A stretch of DNA of 64,000 nt from Ulva prolifera. Lineage: Eukaryota > Chlorophyta > Ulvophyceae > Ulvales > Ulvaceae. This document shows positions 39,446 through 54,000 of the stretch, one piece after another (position 1 is the stretch's first letter; every line of letters starts with the position of its first letter). The stretch spans positions 1,806,001-1,870,000 of the forward strand of contig CM041200.1 in the NCBI GenBank assembly GCA_023078555.1, in the 5' to 3' direction. A program made the position numbers and the translations under genes. The notes beneath the pieces were generated by a model, which made no database searches, had not been told where the DNA came from, and was given only the letters and a program-made list of their open reading frames with translations.

Positions 39446-39480
39446 CGGGCGCGCACGCACGCACGCACGCACGCATGACA

Positions 39481-39512
<32 letters not shown>

Positions 39513-39538
39513 CACACACGCACACACACACGCACACT
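39446..39538. repeat. (GCAC)n / (AC)n simple repeat
   Basis: A tetranucleotide GCAC (ACGC) tract with one break (GCATGACAC), grading into ACACACGC. It marks the left edge of the recognisable LINE sequence and is translated as His-Ala-Arg-Thr repeats in the long frame, which is an artefact. Confidence 0.9.
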
Positions 39539-39540
39539 TC

Positions 39541-42146
<2,606 letters not shown>

Positions 42147-45100
42147 CTATAGTGTCCCCAGCAAGCGATCAAGCCCACCTCCAAAAGAAGAATTGGCTTT
42201 TGATGCGTTGACCTGAGCTGCAGTCTTGAGGTAGATTGCAGATGGCTGTGCAATCGACAGGGAGGAAGCCCCTTTGCCAACAGCCTGCTGAATCGCTTCG
42301 ATCCGGGCCAGGACATCATTTTCAATTCCCGCCTGGGCCAAACATTGGTGCTGCAGGTACGAAGACAATGTTTGCTCATGTACAGCAGCAGCGCTGTATG
42401 TACAACAAATTCTGCACGCTCTACGGGTAAGCATACCGCAAAGCCTGATATTGATGGTTCACTTGGGCACAGTATTTGGTATAGGAACAGCGCAGCTTCT
42501 TTCGGTGGTGCACTTGCTGCTGCAAAATGCACTGCCAGTTTTGCAAATTGTATCTGATCGTTTCTGCAAGGTAGCAATGTAAGTACTCAAGTCGTACTAG
42601 CCGATCAGTGTATGCTTTGTAATCAGCGCTGCTCTATCATGAAGAAGACAATGCATCCAGGCGTAAGCTGCGATAGCATCGCACCGCGGTAGCAGGTTCT
42701 GATTTCCTGTTTCCAGGCAGTGTGTGACACATATCAGCTTTGGGGGTTTGGCTTGCAGGCTGAAATATGACAGGCAGGAGATCAGGAGCGAAGCACCATC
42801 AACGGGAAGGGTACCCTGTGAAGTTGGGGATGGGTGGTTAGCTCTCATTATCACTGGTCCCTTGATCATTCAACTTTTGTCTGCAACTCACACCTTGCCA
42901 AATTCATCCATCAGAACCAGCGACCTCCCTGATGCATGTCGCAAAATATTTCCCAGATGTGTCAAGTCATGTGCAAATGTTTCAACACGCTCTGAGTCCG
43001 TGTTCGTCCTGGAAAAAATTGCATCAACGATTCCTATCTCAGCAGACTCAGCTGGGACAAAGCAGCCAATATGCGCCAAGTACACGATAATTCCCACTTG
43101 CTGAAGAAAGATGCTTTTGCCACTCCCATTTGCACCTGTCACGACAAGAATGCGATTTTCCAACTCCGACATTCTTAAGTCATTTGGATGAAAGGAGTCC
43201 ACCATTGCAGCTGCTAGTGGATGCCAGCCTGTAAAAGCAGATATGGTCCTGAATTCTTGTATAACCAAAGACATCTAGGCTGTTATCAGCATGTACGAGT
43301 ACACCTTTGATGATCTTCAGTGTATTAGCATCAGTAAGATTTGGACGAACAAAACATTTGTCACATGACACTTCGGCCATTGCACATGTGACATCCAGCT
43401 CTGCAAGCCAACGAAGGTTGGGAGTCAGTGCTGGTTGCAACGCCGCTTGCAGCTCCAGCAGAGCCAGTCGGGAGAGCTGGGCCTGCGATACAACTACAGG
43501 ATGTTGTGTGAACTCCATCGCGCAGTCGAGTAATCTCCCATGCATGGAGCTAACACCCATTGCTATTTATCTTGAGGCACATTCTCGCCTGTGCAATCTT
43601 ACCTCAAATGTCAAAACCCTCTCTTCAATATCCCCAACGCGCTGATTCAATTCGTTGGTCGCATTGCAATGATAGAAAACACCTTCACGGCCATCAAAAT
43701 CTGTACAACGGTGCTCTACGATTGGGCCCACAACACCTTCTGCGACGATTTGCCAGACCAAAATGACATGGGCCGACTCAAACAGTGCACAACGCAGACC
43801 TGACTCATATGACCAAACTTTGTAATCTGAAAAAACATTTTGCAAGAGTGCTTCCGGTATCTCCCTGCTGTGAGAAAACAGTAAGTAACCTGAACTTCCA
43901 CAAAAATGGCAAGACAGGCACAAATCTGCACAGTGAATAGAAGCCAGCCATGCTGGCACTTTGGATATCTCCTCATCAGCAACCTGCATCCGCACCACAA
44001 GTTTTGTCGGGCCTCCCAAGACCTTCAGCAGACCTGCAGGTAAGGTGTTTTATGTGGACCGCAACTGATCTGAGTAGGCGTGGCAGAGCTGAGTACTGAT
44101 CTTTCAAAGCGTCCAGGTCTGCGTTTCCCGGAATCAAAATTCCAATCTGGCTTTGTTCTTGAAAGTCAAACCAACTATGCAAGAAAGAAAGCATATCTTC
44201 CATGCTTTCAGCAAGTTCCTGTTGCTTCAAGTTAGCTGCCAACTGCAGCACCGCGTCTAGATTCCTTAGAAGCTTGCGTAAATCTGCCATTTGTGGGGTT
44301 GCTGCAATGCTTGTAAGTTTTTTTGTCAACTGCAATGGTTCGCCAACCTGCACCCTGTCCAAGGCTGATTATGGCCAGCACTGTGTTGCTTGGGCCACTT
44401 GCACAGTTGCATGTGTCCATGCCAATGTCAGGTAAAAACAGGACCTGCGCCAGCAGTGTTCTGAATAGGGCACGTGAAGATCCATCACGAACCATTGCCT
44501 GAACAGCATCTTGCCGCCGGCTGAGCTCGTCTATATCAGCTATGGGTGCTTCCATCCAGTCACGTAGCAGTTTCTTGCCCTGCATTGTCAAGAGCTCTCA
44601 GAAAACAACACCTCTGCAACACCAATGCGTTCGCACCATGACAGAGCTACACCTTGGCAGTCACACAGCGATCAAGCATGCTAGACATGGAGAATCCCTC
44701 TTTACATGTGCCAATCCCCATGAGGCTTGGATGCCTCTCGACATCGATGATCCGAAGAGAGCGCAGCGCTGCCTTGCTTACCTGCAGAAGCCTGTATGCA
44801 AGAAGATCAGGTCAATCGCACTTCGGCCCATACCACAAACCAATGTCGCTTGCAAGGTCGGCTCTCGACGAGCATCAACAGGCGCATATGGGGCAGGACA
44901 GCTGTACTTCTGTAGTTTCATTCTCTTAAGCGTCTTCACAAATATCGAGCCATCTTTTTCCGGAAGTATCCCATCCTTTACCAAAGTGGAGATCAGAGCG
45001 CCAGCAGCACGTACACCATTGTGACAGTCTGTTCCCAAGTGTGATTTCAGCTGCTCCAGGCACTCTCTTGCCGTGTGACATGCATTGATGCCATCTGCCG

Positions 45101-45825
45101 TGACCAACTTCGCCATGTTTGCCAACGCCTGAAACATTCAGATCCAGATGCCATCAAGCAGGATTGTGATCAGCATTCAAGCGCAGATAACGAATCATCC
45201 TCACAAGGCACGATACCGACACCTAGTCAGCAGGAACGATGCAACAAGCAGCGTTCACGCCTTAGCAAACACGAAGAGGCGCGACGGAAGAATACGGAGC
45301 CCATCACCAGAAACCGTTGCCATGTCCTTCTCCTGCCCGCCTTGGCTTGCGGCGGGCCATCGGTATATGCTTGCATCTGCCGAGCTGCCATCATCCCGCA
45401 GGGGACCGCCTTGGGTGGCAGATGCGAGGACAGACACGAGCGCGTCTTCGGTTGCGTTCTGTGTCGATATGTATATGATGTCCGGTTTTGCGAGAACGAG
45501 AACTTCTTGAACCGCCTGAAGCGGAGCGCCTCCAGACGACTGACCATGCACTTCGCAGGCCGAGAGCTGCACGGTGCTGCCGACCGTTGCACACACGCTG
45601 GCCTCGTACGCTCGACCGCTTGTCGAAATACGTTGCAACTGTTCCGTGCTGTACGTATGAAAATGTCCCTCGCACCTCGCAAGACTCGCAATCAAAGAGA
45701 GCAAAGGCGGCATGCGATGCAGCGAAGTACATCGACAAATGCCTCTTCTCAGATTGTGGCTGTGAGAATTTGGATGCATCAGAAGAGAGAGCTTGCGCCA
45801 TTACTCGAGCAGAGCTCCAGAGCAA
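42147..45825 (-). CDS. MSH5-like MutS homologue
   Basis: MutS-family ATPase of the MSH4-MSH5 class, which stabilises Holliday-type intermediates and promotes meiotic crossing over. Minus-strand exons give an N-terminal region (45690-45390, including VLAKPDIIYISTQNATEDALV), a connector/core part (45137-44778, GCKLLRDW-like block QGKKLLRDWMEAPIADIDEL at 44585-44520) and the clamp region with VFYHCNATNELNQRVGDIEERV (43690-43620). The ATPase follows: Walker A VTGANGSGKSIFLQQVG, then FVPAESAEIGIVDAIFSR, SERVETFAHDL and Walker B SLVLMDEFGK (43170-42893). The C-terminal helix-turn-helix ends at stop 42147 (QCLAQAGIENDVLARIEAI). The absence of the MutS mismatch-recognition domain with Phe-x-Glu fits MSH4/5. 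MSH5 is favoured by the FVPAE-AEIG-VDAIF-R block. Around ten introns; several boundaries are not resolved. Confidence 0.85.
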
Positions 45826-46234
45826 AGTAAACCTTAGCTGCAGTGGATGTATATTGAACCGACGCTACTCACATCCACATGTCCATCCACATGTCCATCC
45901 GCATGTCCATCGATCAGTCACCTCTCAGGAGCTCGGGCAAGCGGCAGTCCAAAGCTAACCTTATGAAAAAAGACAGCTGTACAATAACGGAAGTGAAATT
46001 TGGATTGTAATTGTCCGGCTGTGCGATCAGTCGTTCGCAGCGAGATGTGATCTCGTGATCACTAAAGAACGCAGTCGGCACCGTGGTTTTGCCGTCTGAA
46101 TGCCGAACGGTCAGCATGATTGCTGTTCGTTCATGCAGTTCAGTTTAGATGCCTTGCGCTGCCGTCATGCGATACGCCATGGTTTCGCGGAAGAAGGTCT
46201 AACCCAAAACGGGCGTCAGCGAAAGCTGGCGGTA
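45826..46234. other. Intergenic, 5' side of MSH5-like gene
   Basis: Contains a short tandem repeat of the 12-mer CCACATGTCCAT (about 45883-45915). No gene is seen. Confidence 0.5.
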
Positions 46235-47505
46235 CCCCCGTGGTATTTACACACCAAAGTGGTCACTACGCCACCCTCGCTAGCGTGCGGTCACGTCCAA
46301 ACTCCATGTACGAGCATCAGAACAGCAGCAGAAGCACCAAAACACGCTCAGGTATCTCCAATCAGCCTGGCAGTGGCTTCGAAGCCGACGTGCGTGCAGA
46401 TACCATGGTCCATTCGACATGTACGTAGTACCTACCGGTATACTGCGTTGGCGGACCTGACCGTCTAGGTGGACGTTCGAGACTTGCGTCTCGAATCTCA
46501 GACCGTTGCACATCTAGCATCTTATGTTGAGATTCGTTCGACTGTCAATTCGCGAGGGGCGCTGTCGCTGCTTGTCTCCGGTGTGAGGATGTCAACAAAA
46601 CACTTAGGCGTTCTATGCTCGCTGAGGGACAACGCGGAACCAGCAGAATATACCGGCATAAACAAATTGACCGTAAGAAAAGGATGTTGAGCCAAGCATA
46701 TCGGTTTCACGCCCAGGCCACTTGAAAGGAAGTCAGCCAAAGTGAAGCAGTGTGCGAGGCTGCTTGGAGCATACGCTGCCAAAATGGCTGCAGGCTAGAC
46801 AGCCACAAAAATTGGATCTACTCGATTAGGCTGTAGGCGGTTAGGAAAGGGACCCAGGATTACTGGTGTCACCTATTGCGGTTGCAAGTACCAGCTGAAT
46901 TGTTTCCAGCCCCTCGTAAATAACTGGTCTGCTACATTGGCCGAGAACGCACTGTTCACATCGATCACGTAGTGAGCTTGCTGGAAACTGGGATCTAGAT
47001 TGTACAGTTTTCGCACAATGTGGCATTGGCGTTTGTGTAATTGTTGTGTGCAAGTTATGACCAGGCAACCTCGCGCCAAAGCTTGTCACTCTTCATCGAT
47101 GTCTTTGCCCCTGTTGATGGGATCAATCACTGCTATCTCTCTCTGGCGGTGACAGGATACGTTATGGATAGTGCAGTTGTATCGCTTTACAGCATGCAAG
47201 CTGATCGGCTGATGCGTCGAGGCCGGGTGAACTGGCTCTCGCGTTCAACGAAAGTTGAATGATTGTTGTGAGTTGCTGTTAAGATACGATGTCCTTCTGA
47301 GAACTGCAGCCGCTCAACTGTCAGGCGACGCCGCAGCGGCACCAGAACGCATCAAATGTCCGCAGCGAAGGCAGCGAATCGCAAGAGAACAACACAATGA
47401 GGCTTCTTTGCGCTTCTGCTGCTGTTCTGATGCTCATACATGGAGGTGACCGCACGCTAGCGAGGGTGGCGTGGTGACCACTTTGGTGTGTAAATAATAC
47501 GGGGG
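46235..47505. mobile_element. Long-TIR DNA transposon, copy 1 (MULE-like)
   Basis: The ends are inverted repeats of more than 100 bp. The left CCCCCGTGGTATTTACACAC is matched by the reverse complement of the right end (CCCCCGTATTATTTACACAC), and both continue with ACCAAAGTGGTCAC, CACCCTCGCTAGCGTGCGG and the GAGCATCAGAACAGCAGCAG block. A 6-bp direct repeat GCGGTA (46229-46234, 47505-47510) abuts the ends. The interior has no recognised transposase. Long TIRs fit Mutator-like or foldback elements. The superfamily is inferred. Confidence 0.75.
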
Positions 47506-47784
47506 CGGTAGCGCAGCACACAATATGCATGGTCGTGGGAACACCAGCAGCGCATATCAATCATGAACAAATGCCAGGCTCTGCATCCAAGAATCCAGAT
47601 TCAAGAAGTCTGTCGAACACAGCATACTCACGTAGGGGCTCAGCACAAACCGGCACAGCGTGATCGCGTTGGGACCCGAGACCAAGAGAAGCACTGAACA
47701 TGTTAAGCGCACCACTGACAAAAACGGCAACAACAAAGTAACATCCATCGGGCGTCACGCCATACCCACCATATATATATATAC
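47506..47784. other. Short spacer, ends in AT microsatellite
   Basis: No gene is seen. It ends with a TATATATATA tract at about 47772-47782 that abuts the reversed LINE tail. Confidence 0.5.
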
Positions 47785-48098
47785 ACGTGTTACAAGGACA
47801 ACGCGAGCAAGGCAGGTAGCACCGCGGGCAACAACCAGGGGAACCTCACACCGGTGGGCCCACGCAACCAGCAACATGCAGCACATACCAACACACCCAT
47901 GCAACCGCACACGTCAGCACCCGCCCGGGCCGCAGCCAGACACACACAGGCCCCTTAGGGGTAGCTTACCCCCCCCCCCCCCCCCCCCCAACTCTCACCC
48001 TGTCCCCCAGCCGGCCCCAGAGCCCCGAAAGCACACGTAGCCTAGGCTGCAAAGCCAAACACACAGATGCACCTACAACAATCCCGGGGAGGCCCCAG
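47785..48098 (-). mobile_element. LINE 3' end fragment, minus strand
   Basis: Reverse complement of the LINE 3' UTR end: CACGTGTTACAAGGACAACGCGAGC... matches the complement of 41400-41511, including the GGCAGGTAGCACCG block. It contains a run of about 20 C at 47970-47989 and is cut off by the Copia LTR starting at 48099. Confidence 0.75.
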
Positions 48099-48962
48099 CT
48101 GTCACAATGCATGCGCCTGCGGGTAGCAGTGTGGTGACAGGAGGACCCATGCACTGTAAAGTAAAGTAAAATCTGAATCTACTGAGCCGTATCCTATTGG
48201 ACATTGACAACTCCGAATTAACGGGACCACATATGCCGAAGGGGTAAACCACCTGGAAACCCCCCTCAGACGACCGTACGCAACTCACAGGGTCTCCTCC
48301 TGTGCTAAGCAAGGTGGTCACGTACGGCCGTTTCGATCCCCCAAAGTGCACGCAGAAACGAACCCACGACCTCCTGAAACGGAGGGGGTAGCTTTTAATC
48401 CGTCCTCAACCCATTGGACCCATTGGACGGTCGATCTGCGGATCCAGTGCAGGGTAAGCCGTCAGCGGGATTGTCCCGGAGTAGTGACGGAGATCCTGCG
48501 AGGATCTCCCGCCGTAATCTTGATTATTCAGTGTGCATATATGGCTGTGCACACAGAGAGCTGTAACCTTTAGTCTTACTGTTTTACGGTACTAGTACTC
48601 TCCCCTCAGCATCTCTTCGGTTCTACCTCTGTGCGCAGCAGGTATGAGATGCTAGCTGACTGACCTGACCTGTGCACGACTACGCGTCTGACCTGCATAA
48701 TGGATAGCATTTGTAACATGGTATCAGTGAATGTTTGCGTTATGTCTGTTAAGGTCTTGTTCAGGAAGCCGTTGGCCAAACTCTGCGCGCAGACACGGCA
48801 AGCATTCCACTGTTCTGCCTGCGCTCACACCGCGGTCACAAGCGCAGGCATCATTAAGTGGTCTCGTAGCATATTGTTGTTAGATACAATTCGAGACGCT
48901 TGTTTCAAATGATCAGCGCTGGGAAAAGCGAATGCGTTCGCTTATTTTCTCAACCTGTCGGC
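48099..48962 (+). mobile_element. 5' end of a Copia element (copy C), rest missing
   Basis: An LTR (48099-48718, interrupted by a SINE-like insert) is followed by a primer binding site TGGTATCAGTG (48719-48729) and about 230 bp of leader. The leader is collinear with that of the near-intact element (50698-50940), then breaks off against an opposite-strand LTR at about 48963. The primer site complements the 3' end of initiator methionine tRNA. Confidence 0.85.
48155..48431 (-). mobile_element. tRNA-derived SINE-like insert in Copia LTR
   Basis: This 277 bp segment interrupts the LTR between its CCCATGCAC and TCGATCTGCGG blocks, which are nearly adjacent in other copies. Read on the minus strand it begins with a tRNA-like part: an A-box-like CCAATGGGTTGAGG (48416-48403), a stem CCTCC/GGAGG, and a B-box-like GGTTCGTTTC (48364-48355). 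It ends in a TTTTACTTTACTTTAC tail near 48160-48175. This matches the head-body-tail plan of a pol III SINE. No clear target duplication is visible. Confidence 0.6.
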
Positions 48963-49100
48963 GGGGGATCCTCGCAGAATCTCCCTCACTACTCCGGGAC
49001 AATCCCGCTGGCGGCTTACCCCTGCACTGAATCCGCAGATCGATCGTGCATGGGTGCACCTGTCACTACACTGCTGCCTGTAGGCGCATGCATTGTGACA
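48963..49100 (-). repeat. Partial Copia LTR, minus strand (copy B 3' LTR)
   Basis: The terminal part of a minus-oriented LTR, from the GGATCCTCGCAGAATCTCCC block to GCATTGTGACA. Its distal half is missing where it meets the leader of copy C. Confidence 0.85.
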
Positions 49101-50348
49101 CTCCCCCATAAACCCTGCTACGTTTCCACTAGCTTGAGATTATTACAAACCTCTTGCAAAGCAGGACCGAGCAGCACTTTAGTAAACACATCCGCTAACC
49201 GATCAACAGTGCCAACCCATTCTACCTTAAGTTCGTCAATCTGGACATATTCCCGCACTCGCAAGTGCCGTACACGAATGTGCTTGGATCCGTTAGTGGA
49301 CACAACATTCACAGCCAAAATATTGGCACTCTTATTGACACCCCACAGAGTCGGCTTATGTGGGACCAGCTTCATATCGAGAAGCAACTGCTTCATCCAC
49401 ATCAGCTCGTTGGCTGTCGCACTCATCGCAATGAGCTCAGCCTCTGTTGTATCCCCAGCCACTATACTCTGCTTCTTCGAACGCCAGAGAACACAGTTCC
49501 CGTACACCCAAACAATCATACCAGACACACTTTTCAGATCTGCAGAATTCGCAAAATCTGCATCCGAAAAAGCTTCTAGCAAACACCCATGTCCCCCAGA
49601 GGCTATAAACTTTATTCCTAAGTTCTTGGTGGACTGCAGGTATCTCAGAACATGTTGCACGGCAGACCAATGTTCCTTCAGACTACTAGACATGTGCCGG
49701 GCCAGGGCATGTGCCACATAGCTCAGGTCAGGTCGTGTCACTCCTGCAATGTACTGGATGCTTCCTACAACACTCATGAACCTGGAATGCTCAGCAGCAC
49801 TGGCTTTCTCCAGGTCAGGATGCTCTTTCGCACTCTTAGTTGTTGCCGCGGCACTAAGGGAGTGGGAGATTTTCGACAGTCAGTCATGCTGTACTGTTCC
49901 AGTAGGTTTTGGATTTTGTTTCGTTGAGTCATTGTGATTGTTCAGGCCTTTCGATCACGCGTGATCTCAGTGCCAAGTGCTCAATACAGGTCACCTAGAT
50001 CTCTACCTTCAAATTTCGTGAGAATGACACTGATGATTTCTTGCAGCCCCGCAGAGCAACTGAGAATGAACAGGTCATCTACCCACAGAAAAATAAGACA
50101 TCGACCAGTTGTTCTGATATACAGTCCGGGATCACATTGTGCGCACACAAATCCCAGTTCAGCCAAGACCTTTATGCCACTCGCGAGCAGCTTGCTTCAG
50201 GCCATACAGAGTCTTATGCAATTTGCATACACGTGCGGTCCCGTCTGTTAAATACGGGGGCTGTTCAACGAAAACCTCTTCCTCCAGGTCACCGTTCAGA
50301 AAAGCACACTGAATATCTATGTGTCTAATCTCTAAATCTTCCTGAGCA
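49101..50348 (-). pseudogene. Copia RT second half and RNase H (copy B, left part)
   Basis: Minus strand: from the insertion point, EDLEIRHIDIQCAFLNG, then YGLKQA, FLWVDDLFILSCS, then RNase H with YIAGVTRPDLSYVAHALARHMS, LEAFSDADFANS, DTTEAELIAMSATANE and NKSANILA, ending at the polypurine tract before the LTR. It belongs to the same old element as 57331-60945; the near-intact element at 50349 split it within RT. RT is broken by small deletions near 50180-50170 and 49980. Confidence 0.88.
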
Positions 50349-50697
50349 TGTCACAATGCATGCGCCTGCGGGCAGCAGTGTGGTGACAGGTGCACCCATG
50401 CACGAATGATCCGCGGATCATGCGTAGGGGTAAGCCGCCAGCGGGATTGTCCCGGAGTAGTGAGGGAGATCCTGCGAGGATCTCCCGCCGTAATCTTGAC
50501 TATTCAGTGCGCATATATGGCTGTGCACACGGAGAGCTGTAACCTTTCTTCTCACTGTTTCGCGGTACTAGCAGTATCCTGTCTCTCCCTCAGCATCTCT
50601 CTGGTTCTACCTCTGTGCGCAGCTGGTATGAGATGCTGGCCTCCTGACTTGACATAAGACTGCGTGTCTGACCTGACGAAGGATAGCCTTTCTGACA
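50349..50697 (+). repeat. Copia 5' LTR
   Basis: 349 bp, TGTCACAATG...CTTTCTGACA, with near-inverted ends TGTCA/TGACA. The inner TATATGG at 50514-50520 may act as the promoter box. Confidence 0.95.
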
Positions 50698-51003
50698 TGG
50701 TATCGGTGAACGTTTGCGCTATGTCTTTTATGGTCTTGTTCAGGAAGCCGTCGGCCAAAGTCTGTGCGCAGACACGGCGGGCATTCCACTGTTCTGCCGG
50801 CGCTCAGACCGCGGTCATAAGCGCAGGCATCATTAGGCGATCTCGTAGCACATTGTTATTAGACACAATTCGAGACGTTTGCTTTAATGATCGGCGCTGG
50901 GAAAAGCGAATGCGTTCGTTTATTTTCTCAACCCATCGGCTTGCGAGCCATCCCATGGTTTAGTTTGCTGCGCGCGACAAACCATCCTTCGTCCTACTGC
51001 AGG

Positions 51004-54000
51004 ATGTCTAACTTCGATCGCTCTAACGCCAACTCTCCTCGCGAGGAGAGGCAAGACGGGGCTGGTCAGCAGCCAATCGACCACAGGGACGCTGACCAGC
51101 AGCTCCCTGACGGAGAACAGCCCGCGGGCATGTTACTTCGTGGCGGACGAGTTATCCGACCACGTCCCTCTTCCCAGACTGGGCAGAGCAGCCAGCAGGT
51201 GCCTTTTTCCTCTCATGTTGTGAACGATCATGGTCACACTGAGTCTTTCATCACACTCGAGACGTTGACCGAAGCGCTGCGTGCATCTCGGGGACGTAAC
51301 GAGCCTGATCTGTCCAAAGGAAAATTGCCTGAATGGAATTTTAAGACCGAAAGCTTCGTTGCGTACGAGCAGAAAGTCTTTTTGTGGTTAGGACAGTTTG
51401 AGTTAGACCATCTGTTGCAGCACGCACCGTCCGCGGACGAACAGCGTGTCCACGCCAGAGCAAGGACCCAAGTCCTTATGTCTTTGCCTGACGCGGATAG
51501 GACCACTGTCTACCGCATGTCACATCTGTGTGAAGCATGGGCCTATCTCACTGCAAAGTATAGGCCCAGCACTGAAGCTGAGATCCACAGACTGTGGAGT
51601 CGTTTCAACTCTCTGTCACAGCGAAATAGAGACGTTGGGTCTTACTGTGGTGAAGTGATGAGTGTGTACACTCAATTGGAGGCACTAGGTGCCGATGTGG
51701 GCCAGCGATGGCTCCGATTAAAACTTTTAGAAGTGGGGGAGGAGTTCAATGCTGTGCGCGGCGAAGTCCAACACTCCTCCCCTCATGTCATCATTGCACG
51801 TTTGACTGAGCATGCTGATTTGCTCAAGCAGCAGCGGCTGCAGGCTAGGTCTGGTCCGCCCGCGGGCAAACCAGGCCAAGGCTGGCGCAATCAGCAGCGA
51901 GGCGACGGTCCTGCAGTTGCCGCGCTTGACGCTGGCAAGGCTCCTCGCGAGGAGACCAGGACCTGCTTCTTCTGCAAGAAGAAGGGACACTTGCGTGCGA
52001 ACTGCCCCCAGCGCAAGCAGGCCGCGGCCAAAGATGTTTGTGCTGTAGAACTGCCTGAAGAATTCCCGGATCATGATGCATTAGCACCGTGGAATTTTAT
52101 CATTGATAGCGGTTCTGACATTCACATTGTTGGCAATCGCGACATGTTCACTGAGTATGGTCCGTGCCAGAGAACTGCCAATCCCGCGGGACCAGGCAAG
52201 ATCCCCATTATGGGCAGGGGAACCATTCAGGTGAACCTGGGCACCTATGTGGACGAGCGTGGGAATAAGCATCCTCTGGATGTGGAAATCCCGGGTGTGT
52301 ACTATGCCCCTGAGTGTCCATACAACATACTGAGTACTATGGGTCTTCGTCACGAGAAGATTTACTTAGACACGCGTAGGAGTGTGTTGTATGTCCCCGG
52401 TTTCGGGGACATGGCTACTGGTATTGAGGATGCGTCCAAACACCAGGAGCTGGATGAGGATAAGTGTCGCGTCTTTGCTTTCAAAATGTGTTCCCTCAAG
52501 AAGCCTGTTCTTAAGGGTCATCCTGTCAACAGGGGAGTGGTGTGGTCCGACCAGAGCAGTCCGACCTCTGTTGTGGCAGATCAACATCAGTGGTGTCATG
52601 TGGCCGCTGCGGCGATCGATCTGAAGCGCCCCAACGCTGGGGGAGCTGAGATCCCACATGATGCTTACTTGTTGGATCCTGCATTTCTAGCTCATTTGTC
52701 GTTTCATCAGTCGACGTGGGTCTTAAAACGGATGCAGTCAAATAGTGATTTTTATGGTGACCTGAATTTGAAAGTTGACCCCGAGCCAATGGGGAATCGT
52801 TGTCACGGCTGCAGAATTGGCAAAGTGCCCGCGGGCAAAATCTCAGCCAATAATCGTGAGCTCTTAGGCCAGGCGAAATACCCTGGCGAGCATTTGCATG
52901 CTGATTTGGCTGGTCCCATCACTCCAGTTGGGATCGGCGGTGTGAAGTATGTTTTATTTGTGATGTGCGCCTTCACGCGTTATACTTTCATTGTCGGTCT
53001 GCGTAAGAAGAGTGAGGCTGCGGCCATGATCTCTTACATCATTGAGCGCGTTCGGGTGAATGTGGTGAAGCCAGGTGAACCGGGTGTGCGCATCCTTCAC
53101 ACCGACAAAGGGGGAGAGTTCATGGTTGAGGCCTTAAAGCTCTACCTCCAGCGTCGTGGCATCACTCACCGCACCACCCCCACAGCTGATCATCGCTGTA
53201 ATGGCATGATCGAGCGGAGGATCGGTATTGCCTTCGAGGCAGTCCGAGCTGTACTGCTTGCGAGCGGTCTTCCTCTGTTCCTGTGGATTGAATGCCTTGC
53301 CAGTGTCATCCATGGTCACAATCTCACGCCGTGCTCGGCGTTGTACCATGACAAACTGGCAATAATGATGAAAGCTCAGAAAGCTCAGCGTGAGGCCAAT
53401 ACAGCTGCGGATGTACAGCAGGCTGAGCGGGCTAATAAGCGCATGAAAAAGGCCGAACGTGATAAGTTGCGGGAGGAGGAGAAGCGCAAGTGGGAGTTGC
53501 TCACTATGACAGAACTGGATGAGTTTTTGACCAGGTCTTGTGACAGGGACATCATTCCCTACATGTCCTTTTTCAGAGACACCTCCGTTGAGGTGTTCCA
53601 GGATTTGGTGAAGCAGCAGCGTCCATGGGGGGTTGAGGTGTATGCGTACCCTAGGGATGATAAGTTGTGGAAGTTGTCCGCGCGGGGTATGGTGGCATAC
53701 TGGGTTGGTGCTGGGCTGGGGCCCAGCATGCAGCGTGTGTACGCCCAGGACGTTCCTGGGGGTAGAGTTGTGGTGGTGCGGCAGATCATGTGCACCACGG
53801 ATCAGATGATCCGACACGTGCGTAAGTACGATGCGTCCGCTGTTGTGGACAAGAGAGAGCCTGCAGAGTTTGCGAACTCCCTGCAAGTTGTCTTTGAGGG
53901 TGATGACGAGGGTGTCCGCGTGACTGACAGTGATGTCCCCTCGTTCGTCACTGACTCCACACATGATGGGGGAGTGCTGCGACGTCTGCGTGAATTTTCG

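Noticed and set aside
39397..39540. N-terminal His-Ala-Arg-Thr repeat domain on the LINE frame.
   Set aside because: It is translation of the GCAC/AC simple repeat at the truncation point, not part of ORF2.
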